DNA of 64,000 nucleotides, from positions 412,558 through 476,557 of the forward strand of contig JAIUJO010000161.1 in NCBI GenBank assembly GCA_023846275.1, read 5' to 3'. The notes beneath the pieces are model-generated. The model was not told where the DNA came from. It did no database searches and saw only the letters and a program-made list of their open reading frames with translations. The translations under genes were made by a program, and so were the position numbers. This stretch comes from Vanilla planifolia. Taxonomy: Eukaryota; Streptophyta; Magnoliopsida; Asparagales; Orchidaceae. The number at the start of each line of letters is the position of its first letter. Position 1 is the first letter of the stretch. Of the stretch, positions 15,115 to 26,959 are shown in pieces.

Positions 15115-15525
15115 TTTAGTATTTTGTTTCTTTCTTTTATTTCAAACAAATAATCAAAGTACATTTTAAAAAGATCAAGCAAATAATTAAAAGTGAGTTT
15201 TGGAAAAGTTTACTACTTTTATTTTAAAAAAAATTAATTTTTTTAAAGGTCGTGTAATAAAAAAATCATCAATAATAAAGAAATATGCATAATCAATTTT
15301 GAGGTGCTTCAACTTATAAAACAAGCCTACATCCACCATCGACAAGAGTAAGGTAAAAATAAAAACTCAATATAATCCTTTCACAAAAGGTTTAGTAGGC
15401 TAAACTTTCATAACGAAGAAACAAACAAGACCGGATACTATGACCTAACAACAAAACAATCGAGATAAGCTACTATGGCCTTACAATGAAATAAAATGAT
15501 AATATAACAAAAATATTTGGCAACA
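15115..15525 (-). repeat. Putative 5' LTR of the minus-strand gag-only element
   Basis: Read on the minus strand it starts TGTTGCCAAATATTT and shares a series of blocks with 14265-14687: a T-rich lead, a 'catagtagctt / cataatagcct' block, then 'tttagcctacta / tttagtctactt'. It also aligns in reverse orientation to 20463-20850, including the block GGCTTGTTTTATAAGTTGAA seen in both. The inner end is poorly defined. Confidence 0.45.
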
Positions 15526-15569
15526 TAAAATAAAAATCATTACAATCAACAAATTATGAATGTTGAAAT

Positions 15570-16950
15570 CATTACGAGAAAAAACTATCTCAATTAAATG
15601 AATTAAGGTTCTAGAAAAATTCCAACTTAGTTGATTTGATATTGAATGGAATTTCAAGAGTTTCAAGGGAATGAGAGGCTAATGACATAAGAATTTCTAC
15701 AAAATATTTCTTTGGATCACACAACAAATTTTTCTAAACTTCGTTAAAAAATCATCTTATTGATAGACATCATCTGACAACTAATAAGACATACCAAACA
15801 CTTTATTTAGTCATTACAATTTTGCCTTAACAATTTTTTATTATGAAAATATTAAAGAAAACATTTACCAAAAAGCCACATGACCATTCCACTAGCATAA
15901 TTCCACTAGAGTCATTTTATCAGAGTAAACCATGACCATTAAATTGTAAAAGAAGCATGATCACACAACTTTATTATTAAATCCAGGCTTTTTAGAAATA
16001 TAACATTGATATGGGACATTAGATCTAAATTGTGATTTGATAGCTAGATTTAGCTCCTAAATATGCAATAAACAAGGATCGTGTAATCTCAAAAAGGCAC
16101 GATCAACTGGAGGATATAAACAGGGAATATAAAAAGCTATGGGAGATTAGAATGATTTGATTGAGAAAAGTAGTGATCGAGTGGCTGTGTTTGCTGCCTT
16201 AATTTGAAAATAGGTTGCATGAAATATGTGGAGTTTTAGTCCCACGTAGCAAAAACAAGTTTGGATATTTCATTTTTAAAAGTTTGCTTATGTCAATGGT
16301 TCACTTATTTGGTCTTTGCTTCCCCTTTCTTCACTTGAGAGATTATGACTTGCACATCTATCACTATATTATTTATGATTTAGTGATGTGGGATTGATGA
16401 TTCAATCAAAAAAGGTGATATCCTATTTGGGATTGATGCATGTGACCCATGCATGGCTTGGATTCCATGAATCATAATGGTTTATAGTAGCATTCCATTT
16501 CCTGTAGCAACTAGCTCAAGCATATTGCTTCCACTAATTAGGTTTCAAGTTATTTCTTATTTTTTTTATATTGTTACTAAATTTCTTATTAATTCATTAA
16601 TAAAACTTGAACATATTTTCTTAATATATTAATTATGGATTTCAAATATATTATTAACATGAAATGATGGTGAAACTAATTGAGAATGATAGATAAAATA
16701 TATAAATAATCAAAATGTTATTATAAGATTAATTTTAATTCATTTTAAGTGTGTTTAACAAATATTTTAATGAAGTTTAATCTTCTAATCAAAGTAAAAT
16801 TAAAATATCTCAAATTGAATTAAAAATCAATTTTTGATGGTTTATTAATCTATTCACTATGATCTTCATGGGGTTCAACACCTTCACCCTTTTTTGTTTA
16901 ATTCTTTCTTTAATATGTCTATTTTCTACCAACAATTTTAAAATGTGCTT
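15570..16950 (+). repeat. Long dispersed repeat Y, copy 1
   Basis: About 1.4 kb without a convincing gene. From about 15985 to 16950 it matches 29190-30104 in the same orientation; shared blocks include GAAATATAACATTGATAT/GAAATATGATATTTCTTT, AATAAACAAGGA, 'taattatggatttcaaata' and CTTCATGGG. The part from about 15570 to 16255 also matches, in reverse orientation, segments of the 2.65-kb units (18525-18800, 23310-23600, 25975-26240, 28210-28480). It contains GTGGAGTTTTAGTCCCAC at 16230-16247, whose complement recurs near 18530-18550. It may be an LTR or untranslated part of a copia element, but that is inference. The 60-residue frame at 16215-16397 shows no recognised domain. Confidence 0.5.
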
Positions 16951-17770
16951 AACAAAATTCAGTATAAGTACTTAAGGCTTATTATCATCAAACAAAGCAT
17001 CATTGCTAGGGTTCAACAATACAAATATTTTACCCTTTTTGATGATAAATAACCTTTAATGAAATTAATTAAAATATAACTTATTTATATAAAGAATATG
17101 TGTCATAATTAAAGAAAAGCTCCTCAACATATATGCTATGACTAGATTAGTGCCCTTAACAATTTATGCTTATTCTTTTAGTTTTCTTCTCTCCTTTATT
17201 TGTTGTCACCTAAATAGACATAATGTAAATAGTATAAATTATTGATAACCTTAAAATATTATTAAATTATCAACGAATTGATTATTGAAAATTTTTTATG
17301 TCAAACATTTTTTTTTAAAATTACAGTTTCTTCAAATGATGTAATGGTGAACTCATGCATCCCTTTCAAATTGATTTAGTTAATTTTTTTATTACTATTA
17401 CCAAAAAAATATTACGTTAATGTTGATTTAAAATTTGATATAAAATTTCAATATTTTTTATAAGATCAATCTAGAACAAATTAAAATTTAACATACAACG
17501 TATTCTTTATAATAATGTTCAATTAGTTTTGAAGTTGTAGGATTTTCTTTTACTATGACTTCTTATTTATTTCATTTAAATCCATTAAACATAATTTCTT
17601 AAATTTTATTTTTTTCATCTATGTTTATAATAAGTTTTTGTTGAAATTTATTTATCAAAATATAAATTCATTATAGCTTATTTTAAATATTAGATTTGGG
17701 ACCGAAATTTGTTTTGTATTCAACACATTTATGACTCACTAGGCTACAATTGCTTTATTGTTAAAGCCTA
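16951..17770. other. AT-rich stretch with no recognisable feature
   Basis: About 820 bp of AT-rich sequence following repeat Y. No long open frame, no match to the 410-bp monomer, and only weak resemblance to the leader portion of the 2.65-kb units (around 22600-22750). Probably decayed retroelement DNA. Confidence 0.4.
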
Positions 17771-19285
17771 GCCATGATACTTTATTTAATCATAACAAAC
17801 CTTAAGTATTTCTAATGAATTTATTCAAGTGTATTTTTAGATTTTAGTTATCCAAAGCTCATATTCATGGGAGAATTAAAAGAAGAAGAAGCACAAATGT
17901 TAAATCCCATGAAGATCACCTTGGTCGGCATCTCAAACTGTCGAAAGTGGTATTTTTAATTTATTTTTAGATATTTGGAATTTATCTTTATTGGAATGTT
18001 GATCTTGATTAGACTGTTTATTACAAGACACATATTTAGTTAAAAAAAATCTTAATATAACATTTAGGTTTTGAAAATTTTTTATCCATCCTCCTTAATT
18101 ATCTTGACCACTATTTTATCTTAATATCTTTCTTGAAATCCTTAATTTCTATGTTGAAAGAAAAATATCTTATAGTTTCATTAATTAAGTAGTATAATAT
18201 TTCATTATAAAATAATAAAAAAATAACTCATATGCCATTTTGTAAAGGCAATTACACCTCAACCAGTTGATAAAGGAAAGGGTTCGCTACTGTAAACAAC
18301 AACAATTCAAGGCAACCAAAGAATGCATGAATCACATAACTCTATTCCAAATGTGTTGTCATGTTTTGGATCAGTTCATCAATCTTGCCTTCATAATTCA
18401 TGAGAAAAGTTGCATTGGCTTACTTGAGCCATGATCTCTCAAGTGAATGACGAAGACCTTCAAGCTTCAATATGCTAATTATTAATATCAAGGAAAGCAT
18501 TAACAACATAATATCCTAACTAAATGTTGTAATGTGGGACTAAAACTCCACCTTTTTAATGTGACCAACTTTTGAATGGTAAGAGCAACCACAACAACCA
18601 AATAGCACATTTTTGTGCTCTCACTTCTTTTTCTCCTCCAACTTTTTACGATGCATGTTAATATCTTCCATCCAGTCACACAATCTTGCAATCACACAAT
18701 CCTTATTTACATTACTCATAGGATCTAACACCAGTTGTCTTATCACAATCTAGAACTAATGACTAAGATCAATTGTATATTTCTAAAAGATGTGGAATAA
18801 ATTCCATCTATTCTATTATGCAGCTTTCCTGATCGAATGATCATTATTTACTGTCATCCAAAGGATCCAATACAACAACTTTCTTAGCTATTATTTTGAG
18901 TGATTAGATTTTTTTAAATATTAATTATTTATTTAAAAATTTTCAACAAAGAATTGCAACAACTAGATTGGGCATTCGGTAAGTGATTTTGTCCCTTAAT
19001 AGATGTGCATGAATATAAGAAATTTTTAGCAAAATTGAAAGATGAATTTTCATGTCATTCAACGAAAACTTTAAAGCAAAGATATTCAAGATGGTAGTAA
19101 ATCCTGACCTTTCTCACTTCCATGCGCTGTTGTGCAATTCACTCGTCAAACTTCCAAAATCTTGTTCCAACTGAAATGACTTCAGTTATTAATTCTCAAA
19201 CCTTAATTCATTTAAACAATATATTTATTCCACTTTAAACATTTTATGAAGCATAAGATTAGGGCTATATTAATTTTAATTTTAT
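17770..19285 (+). repeat. 2.65-kb compound repeat, old partial copy 1
   Basis: From about 17828 ('gtgtatttttagatttt ... ggagaattaaaag ... ttaaatcccatgaagatcacc') this stretch matches the start points at 22752, 25418 and 28083 of the tandem units. It continues through 'tctttcttgaaatccttaatt' (near 18130), the TGTGGGACTAAAACTCCAC box near 18533 and the 'ctaatgactaagatcaattgtatatttctaaa' block near 18755. It is more diverged than copies 2-4. At about 19286 it runs into the plus-strand gag-only element. No gene: the 63-residue minus frame at 18500-18691 covers repeat sequence only. Confidence 0.5.
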
Positions 19286-19690
19286 ATTGCCAAATATTTT
19301 TCTTCTATTTTTATTTCTTTCATTATAGGGTTGTAAAGTCTTTCCCATTTATTTCGTTTTACAGCCATAGTTGTCGATCCAATTTGTTGCTTTGTTTTTT
19401 TGTTTAGCGTAACTTTCCTTTGGTAAAAAGCTTATATTGGGTATTTATTTTTTTCTAACTTTTGTCGGAGGTGGACGTGGATATTTTATAACCCAAACCA
19501 CCAAAAGATTGGGATGTGCAATTTTTTAATTATTATTAATTTTCTTATAACATTACACTTTTAAACATTAATGTACATTAAAATAAATGAAAAATTTATG
19601 GAAAATCACCTTTACATATTTGTTAAATCTTACTAAAATTTTTTTTATATATTTTCTTTAAATAATTGTAAGAAATCAAGATTTGTATTC
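19286..19690 (+). repeat. Putative 5' LTR of the plus-strand gag-only element
   Basis: Begins TATTGCCAAATATTTTTC, resembling the TGTTGCCAAATATTTTTG start of the minus-strand element. Later blocks (CAGCCATAG, 'gtggacgtggatattttataaccc', 'aaaatcacctttacat') align to 20463-20850. The downstream edge is uncertain; no clear methionine-tRNA primer site follows. Confidence 0.4.
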
Positions 19691-19829
19691 TTAACTATTG
19701 ACCCTTCTCTTTTTGAATAACACTTCAAATTTTATCAAACCCAAGGTCCATTTCTTATATGAAAAAACTCCCTAGGTGATACACTGCTCAAATTGTCTGT
19801 TGAAAAAATTTTAGTGAAGTTGCTTTTTC

Positions 19830-20415
19830 ATATGGTCCACCACTCTTTTTGTGGTGATCATTATCTCCATCAGAAGTCTAGGATGATAAGTCTTTTAAAA
19901 TCTTTTGATAAATCAATGTGGGAGTTATTACAAGCTTGATTTTGTTTTCCTATTTTTAAGCATAAAACTTTTTATGAAATGGTTGAAAGTGAAAATTATA
20001 AAGTGTTGTTAAATGACAATGCCATAAATGTTTTACATTGTGAGATGAATATTAGTGAATTTAATAGATTATGACTTTGGAAATGAATTATTAAATTTTT
20101 CATAAATTAGAGTTAAAATATTAAGGAACCTCTTTCGTTAAGGAAAAAAGTATGAACTTGATGATGCATGATTACGAGTCATTTGGGATGCTTTCAAAAG
20201 AATCCATTAAAAGCTTGTTTGCAAGATTTACTAATAACACTAATAGTTTCTAGTTTGGAAAGGCTAATTTTGTCGAACGAAGAAGAAAATAAAATTCTTA
20301 AAATTTTACTCAAGAAGTATGATCCATTAACCACCATCATGAAGATAGCCATGAATATTTCCACAACAACATTAGATGACCTAATGGGCGAGGTAATGAC
20401 AAATGAGTAAGAAAT
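19830..20415 (+). pseudogene. Decayed Ty1/copia gag (UBN2-type), most complete N-terminal copy
   Basis: Conceptual reading in shifting frames follows the copia gag pattern: a GDHY...RMISLLKSFDKSMWELL segment (cf. the usual GDHY.YW..RM..FL..), then TFYEMVESENYK, INVLHCEMNISEFNRIM, a GTSFVKEK block with YESF, ESIKSLFARFT, and finally the open stretch at 20168-20410 with KILKILLKKYDPLTTIM and NISTTTLDDLMGEVMTNE. The last part corresponds to the known KILR.LP...TAI..AKDLSTLTLDEL.G.L..HE segment. Stops and at least one frameshift (between the FGKANF and KILKIL segments) make it a pseudogene. It lies between two LTR-like repeats with no pol gene. Confidence 0.65.
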
Positions 20416-20462
20416 AATGACAATTAAGGAATATTTACTAGATTTTGTAATTATTAGATTTT

Positions 20463-20850
20463 ATTTTATGCCACCAAAAATTTCCTTATATTTCCAATTG
20501 ATTGAGGTTCATTGTAGCTTTTCCCATTATTATAAGGCCATATTAGCTTGTCTCATTAGTTTGTTTGCTGTGAGGGATTAGCATAGCCAACAATTGATGA
20601 CAGGCTTCTATTCAATGTTTGTTTTTTCAACCTTCTGCTGGGTGTGGGCATAGGCTTGTTTTATAAGTTGAACCATGAAAAATTGATGACGTATATTTTT
20701 TAGATAATATTAATTTTGTTTACAAAACTTTTGTGAAGATCAAAATGATTTAAAATAAAATTAAAAATTTCTATAAAATCACTTTTATAAATTGATTAAA
20801 TATTACTATAAATTACTTTAAGAATTTCCTATATATTAGGCGACTCACTA
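20463..20850 (+). repeat. Putative 3' LTR of the plus-strand gag-only element
   Basis: Starts near TATGCCACCAAAAATTTCC just after the gag fragment. It shares the AAGGCCATATTAGCTTGTCTC and GGCTTGTTTTATAAGTTGAA blocks, reverse-complemented, with 15290-15500. The right-hand edge was placed where homology to the compound repeat begins. Confidence 0.4.
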
Positions 20851-21179
20851 GACCACCATTTTATGTCGAGAAAATCTTTGAAATCCTAAATTAATTGGTT
20901 AGAAAAATATCTATTATAATTGTGTTAATTAATTAATAAAAAATTTAATAATATATTAAAAAAAATTGTAAGAACATATTGAATACGTTGGTCACTATGG
21001 AAATTTCTAATAAAAACTAACTTTTATTTAAAGAATAAGGAAAAAGCCAATAATGTTTTAAAAAAAATTTAAGCAGCATGTATCCTTATTTAATTAATTA
21101 AGTGGTTTTAAATATTTGTACTCTACTTGCTTAATTTTAAATATAGAACTAATCAATAGAAAAGTTTTTATTATAAATG
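20851..21179. repeat. Fragment of the compound repeat plus unassigned AT-rich DNA
   Basis: 20851-20960 holds 'ttttatgtcgagaaaatctttgaaatcc', which matches 18110, 23030 and 25700 in the compound units, so it is a further short fragment of that family. 20960-21179 shows nothing recognisable. Confidence 0.4.
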
Positions 21180-21880
21180 CTAGAAGGTCTCACATGAATA
21201 CTTTTAATGCTTTCTTCTGAATCACTCTAAGCTACTTCCAATGCTTTCTTACTCTTCTTATTATTACTTTTATTCTTAGAACTTTTATTTAGATACTTTC
21301 TCAAAACATTAAGAAATTAGATAATCCCTTAAAAACTTAAGTAATACCATCATGATGAATGGATGCCACTTCTAAAATGCCTTCCACCAACTTTAATGGT
21401 GTTGAATGTTCCATCTTCTTTCTGTTGTTCTTCTCTACTAATTCTTCATCTTCTTCTCACATCTCCATTTTGAACTCATTTTTGTTACACTAACCCATAA
21501 AGTGATCTAATGTCATTGAGGAAATATTTTTAGCTATCTTGATGGTGGTGGTCAATGGATCATACTCACAGGAAAAATTCTAAGAATTTTCTTTAACTAT
21601 TCTTTCATAGAAATTTTTATTCCCAAACTACCAAGCGCACTAGTAATGTTAAGAAATCTTTGAAAGATGATTTTAATGGATACATTTAAAAGAATCCTAA
21701 ATAACATATATTGATGCATCATCATATATATTTTCTTTTCCTTAACTTAAAAGGTTCCTCCACATGTTAACACTAATTTACACAAAATTTCATAAGAAAT
21801 TTATAAATTCATAACCCTATTAAATTTTTTAGCATTCAATGCATAATATAAAACTAATTAGTACAAAAGGTATTATTAAA
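21180..21880 (-). pseudogene. Decayed Ty1/copia gag, minus strand, longest C-terminal copy
   Basis: On the minus strand, from right to left, the frame gives AKKFNRVMNL, SYEILCKLVLTCGGT, VKEKKIYMMMHQYMLF, SIKIIFQRFLNITSALGSLG, a KILRIFP block, then (after a shift) NISSM and an acidic EEDEELVEKN region. Near 21190-21300 comes KNKSNNKKSKKALEVA followed by SDSEES, like the lysine-rich and serine/acidic tail of copia gag. Stops and frameshifts are frequent. The 21500-21860 part is an inverted copy of 20030-20410. On its right it abuts a gag zinc-knuckle piece that faces the other way. Confidence 0.6.
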
Positions 21881-24342
21881 AATTCTAAAATATCTCACAA
21901 GTATTGGCTTGTTGATCTTTCACATGGTTTTAATTATAAGCTTACATGCCACTTTTGCAAGCAACCAGGACATACTTCAATTGCATATAGGAGTAGAACT
22001 AATAATTATTCTAAATTTTCTTTTTTTACAAGCATAGACAGGTAGCAGTTGTTAATAACACATAAATGTATTGAAGATAAATTTGCATGAAAATTTTGAT
22101 AAATAAATTTCTTTAAATAATAAGCATAAGCATTGATGAAAAGTAAATAAGATTTGAAAAATAAAGTTTAAAAGATTTAAATGAAATAAATAAGAAAACG
22201 TTTTGGTTGTAGATGGTCCCATAACTTTTGAGCTATCTTAGGATTATCATATAGAATAAGTGGTATGTGAACTTTTCATAAGTTTTTTAATTGACCTTAT
22301 CATAACAATTAATCTTTTGTAATAAATTTCAAATCAACAATGCAATAATATCTTTTGGATAATAATTATAAAACAATTAACTTTCTTAATTTGAAAGGGA
22401 TTGAACTATTTCACCCCTAGATCTTTAGATAAAACTATAATTAAAAGTAAATATATTTTTTTAAATATTAGATAATCAATTTGTTTATAACTTAATAAAA
22501 TTTTGAAGTTATAAATAATTTAAAAAATTTAGATTGTATCTTATTGGATGATAACAAAAAGGCAACATAGAATAGAAATTCAATGAATAAAAATAAAATT
22601 AAGTAGAATAATTAATTTATATATGACATACATGTAGGGAGAGTTTATCTTTAATTATTTTGCATATTATTTTTATAAATAGTTAAAAATATCATTAATC
22701 TCAATAAGGGTCCTACTATTATCGTTAAGTATTTCAATTAAATTTGTTTCAGTGTACTTTCAGATTTTTGGTAGCAAATACTAGTATTTATTGGAGAACT
22801 AATAGAAAAAGATATTCCAATGTTAAATCTCATGAGGATCAATGTGGTTGAATTTGAAAACAATGATGTGATGCATTTTGAATTTAATATTAGGGATTTT
22901 TAACTTTATTGTGATTAGATTTTCAAGCTTGATTGAAATATTAGGTATAAGGCATTTATATTCAAATTAATCTTAGAATGACATTATTTTTTAATATTTT
23001 TGATCCATCCCTTTTTATTATCTTAATCATCATTTTATGTTAAAAATATCTTTGAAATCCTTAATTATATGTTATAAAAAATGTTGTAAATTTTCTAATT
23101 AATTATTATTAAATATAAGAATAATATAAAAAATTAAAAAAATAGCAAGTAATCCATTTGGATTGGGTCATCAATTTAACATCCATAAATTTAGAATAAT
23201 GTACGATTAGCCTACGCTCGTGCAGGTCTCCTGACCAAAGTAGGTGGTACCCAACCTTAAATAAGCTAACTATTGCTATCACACAAAGGTTTAACAAAAT
23301 AATTTACTAACTAAATTCTACATTGTGGTATGAAAACTTCAATTATTGTTCATGACCTAGTACTGAACTACGAGGTAACGATAACCAAGCAATTGTGCAT
23401 TTTTGTGATCAAATGAGTTGATCTCATCCATTTTTTGTAACGCTTGTTTCTGTCGTCCATCTAATCGTGCTATTTTGTTATGTCAAGGTACTTCATCATT
23501 CCACACGTTATACCTAAATCCAATTGTCTGATCACTACTCAGATGTAATGGGCAAGATCAAGTTCATATTTCTAAATAATGCGTGTTTATTATCATCCGT
23601 TCAATTGAATAACTTCACAAAGGAACAATCCTAAAGCTTTCCAATTGAATGTCTACTACACAAAGACTACTATAGCCAGGATTTTGAGCCATTATAACAT
23701 TTAATATGATATATTTGTTAATTAGAATTATCTACAAGTAGTTGAATAGTAATTTGAGAAATAATTTTTTATACAAATAAAAAACATCAAGTCAAAATAT
23801 TCAAGTCATTAGCATCTCATTCCTACCATCACTTTCATACATTACCGGATCGACTTGTCACAAAACTCCTAAAGTTCTACTCTTCTCAAATTAGTTAAGC
23901 TATTAATTTTTTAAACTTTAATTCACTTAATTAGGATACTTGTGACTCTTTAATCATTTCGTCAAGCATAGGATTGTTTAGTATTAATTTAAATTTTATG
24001 TTATCGAATGTTTCTGTTTCTATTACATAAAAATTCATGCCTTATTTCATTATAAAATTATTCTAATGATAAGTAATTTCTATTAGCTTAAACCACCGAC
24101 AAAAAAGGAAAAATTACATATTACTATTTGGCCATTTGTGTGTTCTTTCAATTAAAATGTAATTGCACAATAAAAGTTATAACAGCTCAAAATAATTGCT
24201 AAAATATCTTTAGCATGGGATACAATTTATTAGAAAGCTTTGGAACAACTCGGTCAGGATCACTTCATGATCATAAGGATGATAAAAAATTGGGATTCTG
24301 AAACTAGCAAGTGCACACATAATATTCGCAAATCTTATAATT
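21714..24342 (+). repeat. 2.65-kb compound tandem repeat, copy 2
   Basis: The start is set arbitrarily at ATGCATCATCAT. Landmarks repeat at 24343 and 27048, so the period is about 2.63-2.70 kb; an internal landmark recurs at 22752, 25418 and 28083 (2666 and 2665 bp apart). Order of contents: minus-strand gag core, plus-strand zinc-knuckle piece, 'gagtttatctttaatt' leader, the block near 22752, the box 'gtacgattagcctacgctcgtgcaggtctc' near 23206 (strongly conserved with 25860), the GGTATGAAAACTTCAATTATTG box, and a segment that is the inverse of repeat Y. Copies 2-4 are clearly more alike than the 410-bp monomers are. No intact gene. Confidence 0.7.
21936..22045 (+). pseudogene. Copia-type gag zinc-knuckle fragment (copy 2)
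   Basis: Within a 68-codon open frame (21839-22045) the peptide KLTCHFCKQPGHTSIAYR has a C-x2-C-x4-H pattern starting with Cys at 21947-21949; the fourth ligand position of the CCHC motif is Tyr here. In copy 3 the corresponding codon is TGT (Cys), so the common source probably had a complete C-x2-C-x4-H-x4-C knuckle, which binds RNA in retroelement nucleocapsids. The piece reads plus while the adjacent gag core reads minus. It is only a fragment and is not expected to function. Confidence 0.5.
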
Positions 24343-24471
24343 ATGCATCATCATATTTATTTTATTTTCGTTAACTAAAGAGGTTCCTTCATATATTACC
24401 ATGAAGTTACAAAAAAATTCATCACCCATTTCTAAATTCATAATTCTATTAAACATAGTGGCATTCAATGC
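24343..24471 (-). pseudogene. Copia gag core fragment (copy 3), still open for 43 codons
   Basis: The minus-strand frame is free of stops over these 129 nt and gives ALNATMFNRIMNLEM, then IYEGTSLVNENKINMMMH. It is the same length and frame as the cores in the other copies. Beyond the core the frame is broken on both sides. A partial gag remnant, not a gene. Confidence 0.6.
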
Positions 24472-24570
24472 ATGTTATAAAACATATTAGTAAAATAGTT
24501 TTTATTAAAAATTCTAAAATATCTAATATTTGTAGGCATGTTTATGTTTTACATGTTTTTAATTATAAGC

Positions 24571-24735
24571 TTACATGCCACATTTGCAGTAACCAGAACA
24601 TACTTCAAACGCATGTAGGATTAGAACTAATATTTATTCTAAATTTCCTTATTTTATGTTCATATAAAGGTAGCAATAGTTTATTTAGGTGTAAATGTCC
24701 TGAACATACACTGGCTTGAGTTCTCAAATCTAATA
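24571..24735 (+). pseudogene. Copia-type gag zinc-knuckle fragment (copy 3)
   Basis: Begins KLTCHIC (first Cys at 24576-24578). A one-base loss shifts the frame, after which HTSNACRIRTN continues the knuckle with its last Cys intact. About 100 bp on, the frame reads LA-stop-VLKSNN, close to the AWVPK motif that often follows the knuckle in copia gag-pol proteins. The same sequence is found in copy 4, so the stop and the P-to-L change predate the unit's amplification. Confidence 0.45.
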
Positions 24736-26959
24736 ATTAAAATCAAATTTGTGCATGAAATTTTTGATAAATAAATTTCAAAAAAAATAGAATAAAAATA
24801 GATGAAAAGTAAATAAGATTTAAAAAATGAAGTTTAAAAGATTTAAATGAAATAAATAAAAAAACATTATAGTTGAAGATGGCCCCACAACTTTAAAACT
24901 ATCTTATGATTATTCTAAAGAACAAATGTAAGTGAAATTTTCATTAGTTTTTTAATTGGTCTTATCATAACAATTAGGCTTTTGTAATTCATTTTAAATA
25001 AATAATAACATAATATATTTTCGATAGTAATTATCAAAAAATTAATTAGCTCAATTTTTAAGGGATTAAATAATCTGACACATAGATCTTTGGATAAAAA
25101 TATAATTAAAAGAAATGTTTTTTTAATAAATATTAGATAGTCAATTTGTTTATAACTTAAATAAATTTTAGGGCTATAAATAATTTATAAAATTTAGATT
25201 GCTTCTCTTTTGATGATAATAAAATGTGGGGAGAGAATGGAAATTTAACGAGTAAACATAAAATTAAGTTGAAGCATTAATTTATATATGACATACATGT
25301 AGGGAGAGTTTATCTATAATTTTTTTGCATATTCTTTTTATAAATAGTTTATAATTTCATCAATCACATTAAATGTCTTTCTAATATCATTATTTATTTC
25401 TATTAAATTTGTTTGAGTGTATTTTTAGATTTTTGGAAGCAGATTCTCGTATTCATGGGAAAACTAAAAAAAATATGTCAATGCTAAATCTCTAGAAGAT
25501 CAATTTGGTTGAAGTGGAAAACCAGGACATGATGCATTTCAAATTTAATTTTAGCGATTTTAACTTTGTTATGACTAGGTTGTCAAGCTTGACTAAAATA
25601 TTATTTATAAGGCACAAAAATTTGATTCAAATTAATCTAAAAATAATTTTTGTTTTCTTGTATTTTTTATCCATCCTTTTTTATTATCTTGGCCATCATT
25701 TTATGTAAATAATATCTTTGAAATCCTTAAATAATATGTTACAAAAATGTTGTAAATGCGTTAATTTTTAATTATTAAATTTAATAATAATACTAAAGAA
25801 ATAGCTAGTAGTTTTTTTTAATAGGGTTAACAATTCGACATTCATAAATTCTTAATAATGTACCATTGGCATGCACTCGTGTAGGTCTCTTGAGCAAACT
25901 AAGTGGTACCCAACCTTGAATAAGCTAACTATTGCTATCACACAAAGGTTTAACAAAAAAATAATTTACTAATTTTTTCATTGTCGGATGAAAACTTCAA
26001 TTGTTGTGCATGACCTACTACAAAACTATGAGTGTAACCATAGCCATGCAATCGTGAATTTTTGCTACCAAAAGTCTTAATCCCCTCCATAATTTCGTAA
26101 TGTTTCTTCAAATCCTTCATCTAATCGTGCCATTTCACGATGTCATGGTACTTCATTATTCAATACATAATACCTTAATCCAATCATGTAATCACTATTC
26201 AGATGTAATGGCCTGGATCAAGTTGATGTATTTAAATAGTGCAAGTTTATTATCATCCATTCAATTGAAAAACTTTTCTGAAGGAACAACCTCAAAGATT
26301 TCTAATTGAATTGCTCCTACATAATGACTACTATTGCCATGATTTTGAGCCATTATAACTCTCAATTAAATATATTTGTTAATTAAAATTATGTACAAGC
26401 AGTTGAATAGTAATTTGAAAATAATTTTTCATACAATTAAAAGAACATCAAGTGAAAATATTCATGTCGTTAGGAACCCATTCTTATCAACACTTTTGTA
26501 TATTAGCAGATCCACTAGTCATCAAACTCTTAAAATTCTATTCTTCTTAAATCAATTAAGTTATTAATTTTCTTAAACTTTAATTACCTTAATTATGATA
26601 TTTATGTCTCTTTAATCATTTCATCAAGCATAGGATTTTTTAGTGTTAATATAAATTTTATGTTATTCAATATTTCTATTTTTTTACATAAAAATTCATC
26701 TCTTATTTAATTAGAAAGTTATTCAATTTATAAGTAATTTCGATTAGCTAAAAGCACATACCAAAAAGAAGAATTACAATTACTATTTTACCATTTGTAC
26801 GTTATTTCAATTCAAACATAATTGTTCAATTAAGAGATATAATAGATGAAAATAATTGTTAAAACATTTGTAGAGCGGGAGCCAATTTATCAGAACGCTC
26901 CGAAAAAACTTGATCGTCAAAATCATGGTCATATGGATGACCACAAATTGGGATTCCCA

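Larger units (their letters stand above)
14265..15525 (-). mobile_element. Gag-only LTR-like element relic (TR-GAG-like), minus strand
   Basis: Read on the minus strand, two direct repeats of roughly 400 bp flank a decayed copia gag. Both repeats begin TGTTGCCAA (complement of 15519-15525 and of 14681-14687), and TG is the usual start of an LTR. No protease, integrase, reverse transcriptase or RNase H signature lies between them. The outer end of the second repeat coincides with the edge of the 410-bp satellite near 14264, as expected for an insertion into the array. The layout resembles the plant non-autonomous class known as TR-GAG. That name is an inference; primer-binding site, polypurine tract and target duplication were not identified. 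Confidence 0.5.
19286..20850 (+). mobile_element. Gag-only LTR-like element relic (TR-GAG-like), plus strand
   Basis: Two diverged direct repeats of roughly 390 bp (from about 19286 and from about 20463) flank a decayed copia gag. Shared points lie about 1.17 kb apart, for example AAAATCACCTTTACATATT near 19604 against AAAATCACTTTTATAAATT near 20777, both about 315 bp from the repeat start. It is the same kind of element as 14265-15525 but in the opposite orientation, and both gag and repeats are homologous. No pol domain lies inside. Call by architecture; termini, primer-binding site and target duplication were not resolved. Confidence 0.5.

Noticed and set aside
16236..16250. TTTTAGTCCCACGTA resembling the upstream sequence element of plant snRNA genes
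   Set aside because: No TATA box at the right spacing and no snRNA or 7SL sequence follows; the same box recurs inverted in the compound repeats, so it belongs to the repeat.
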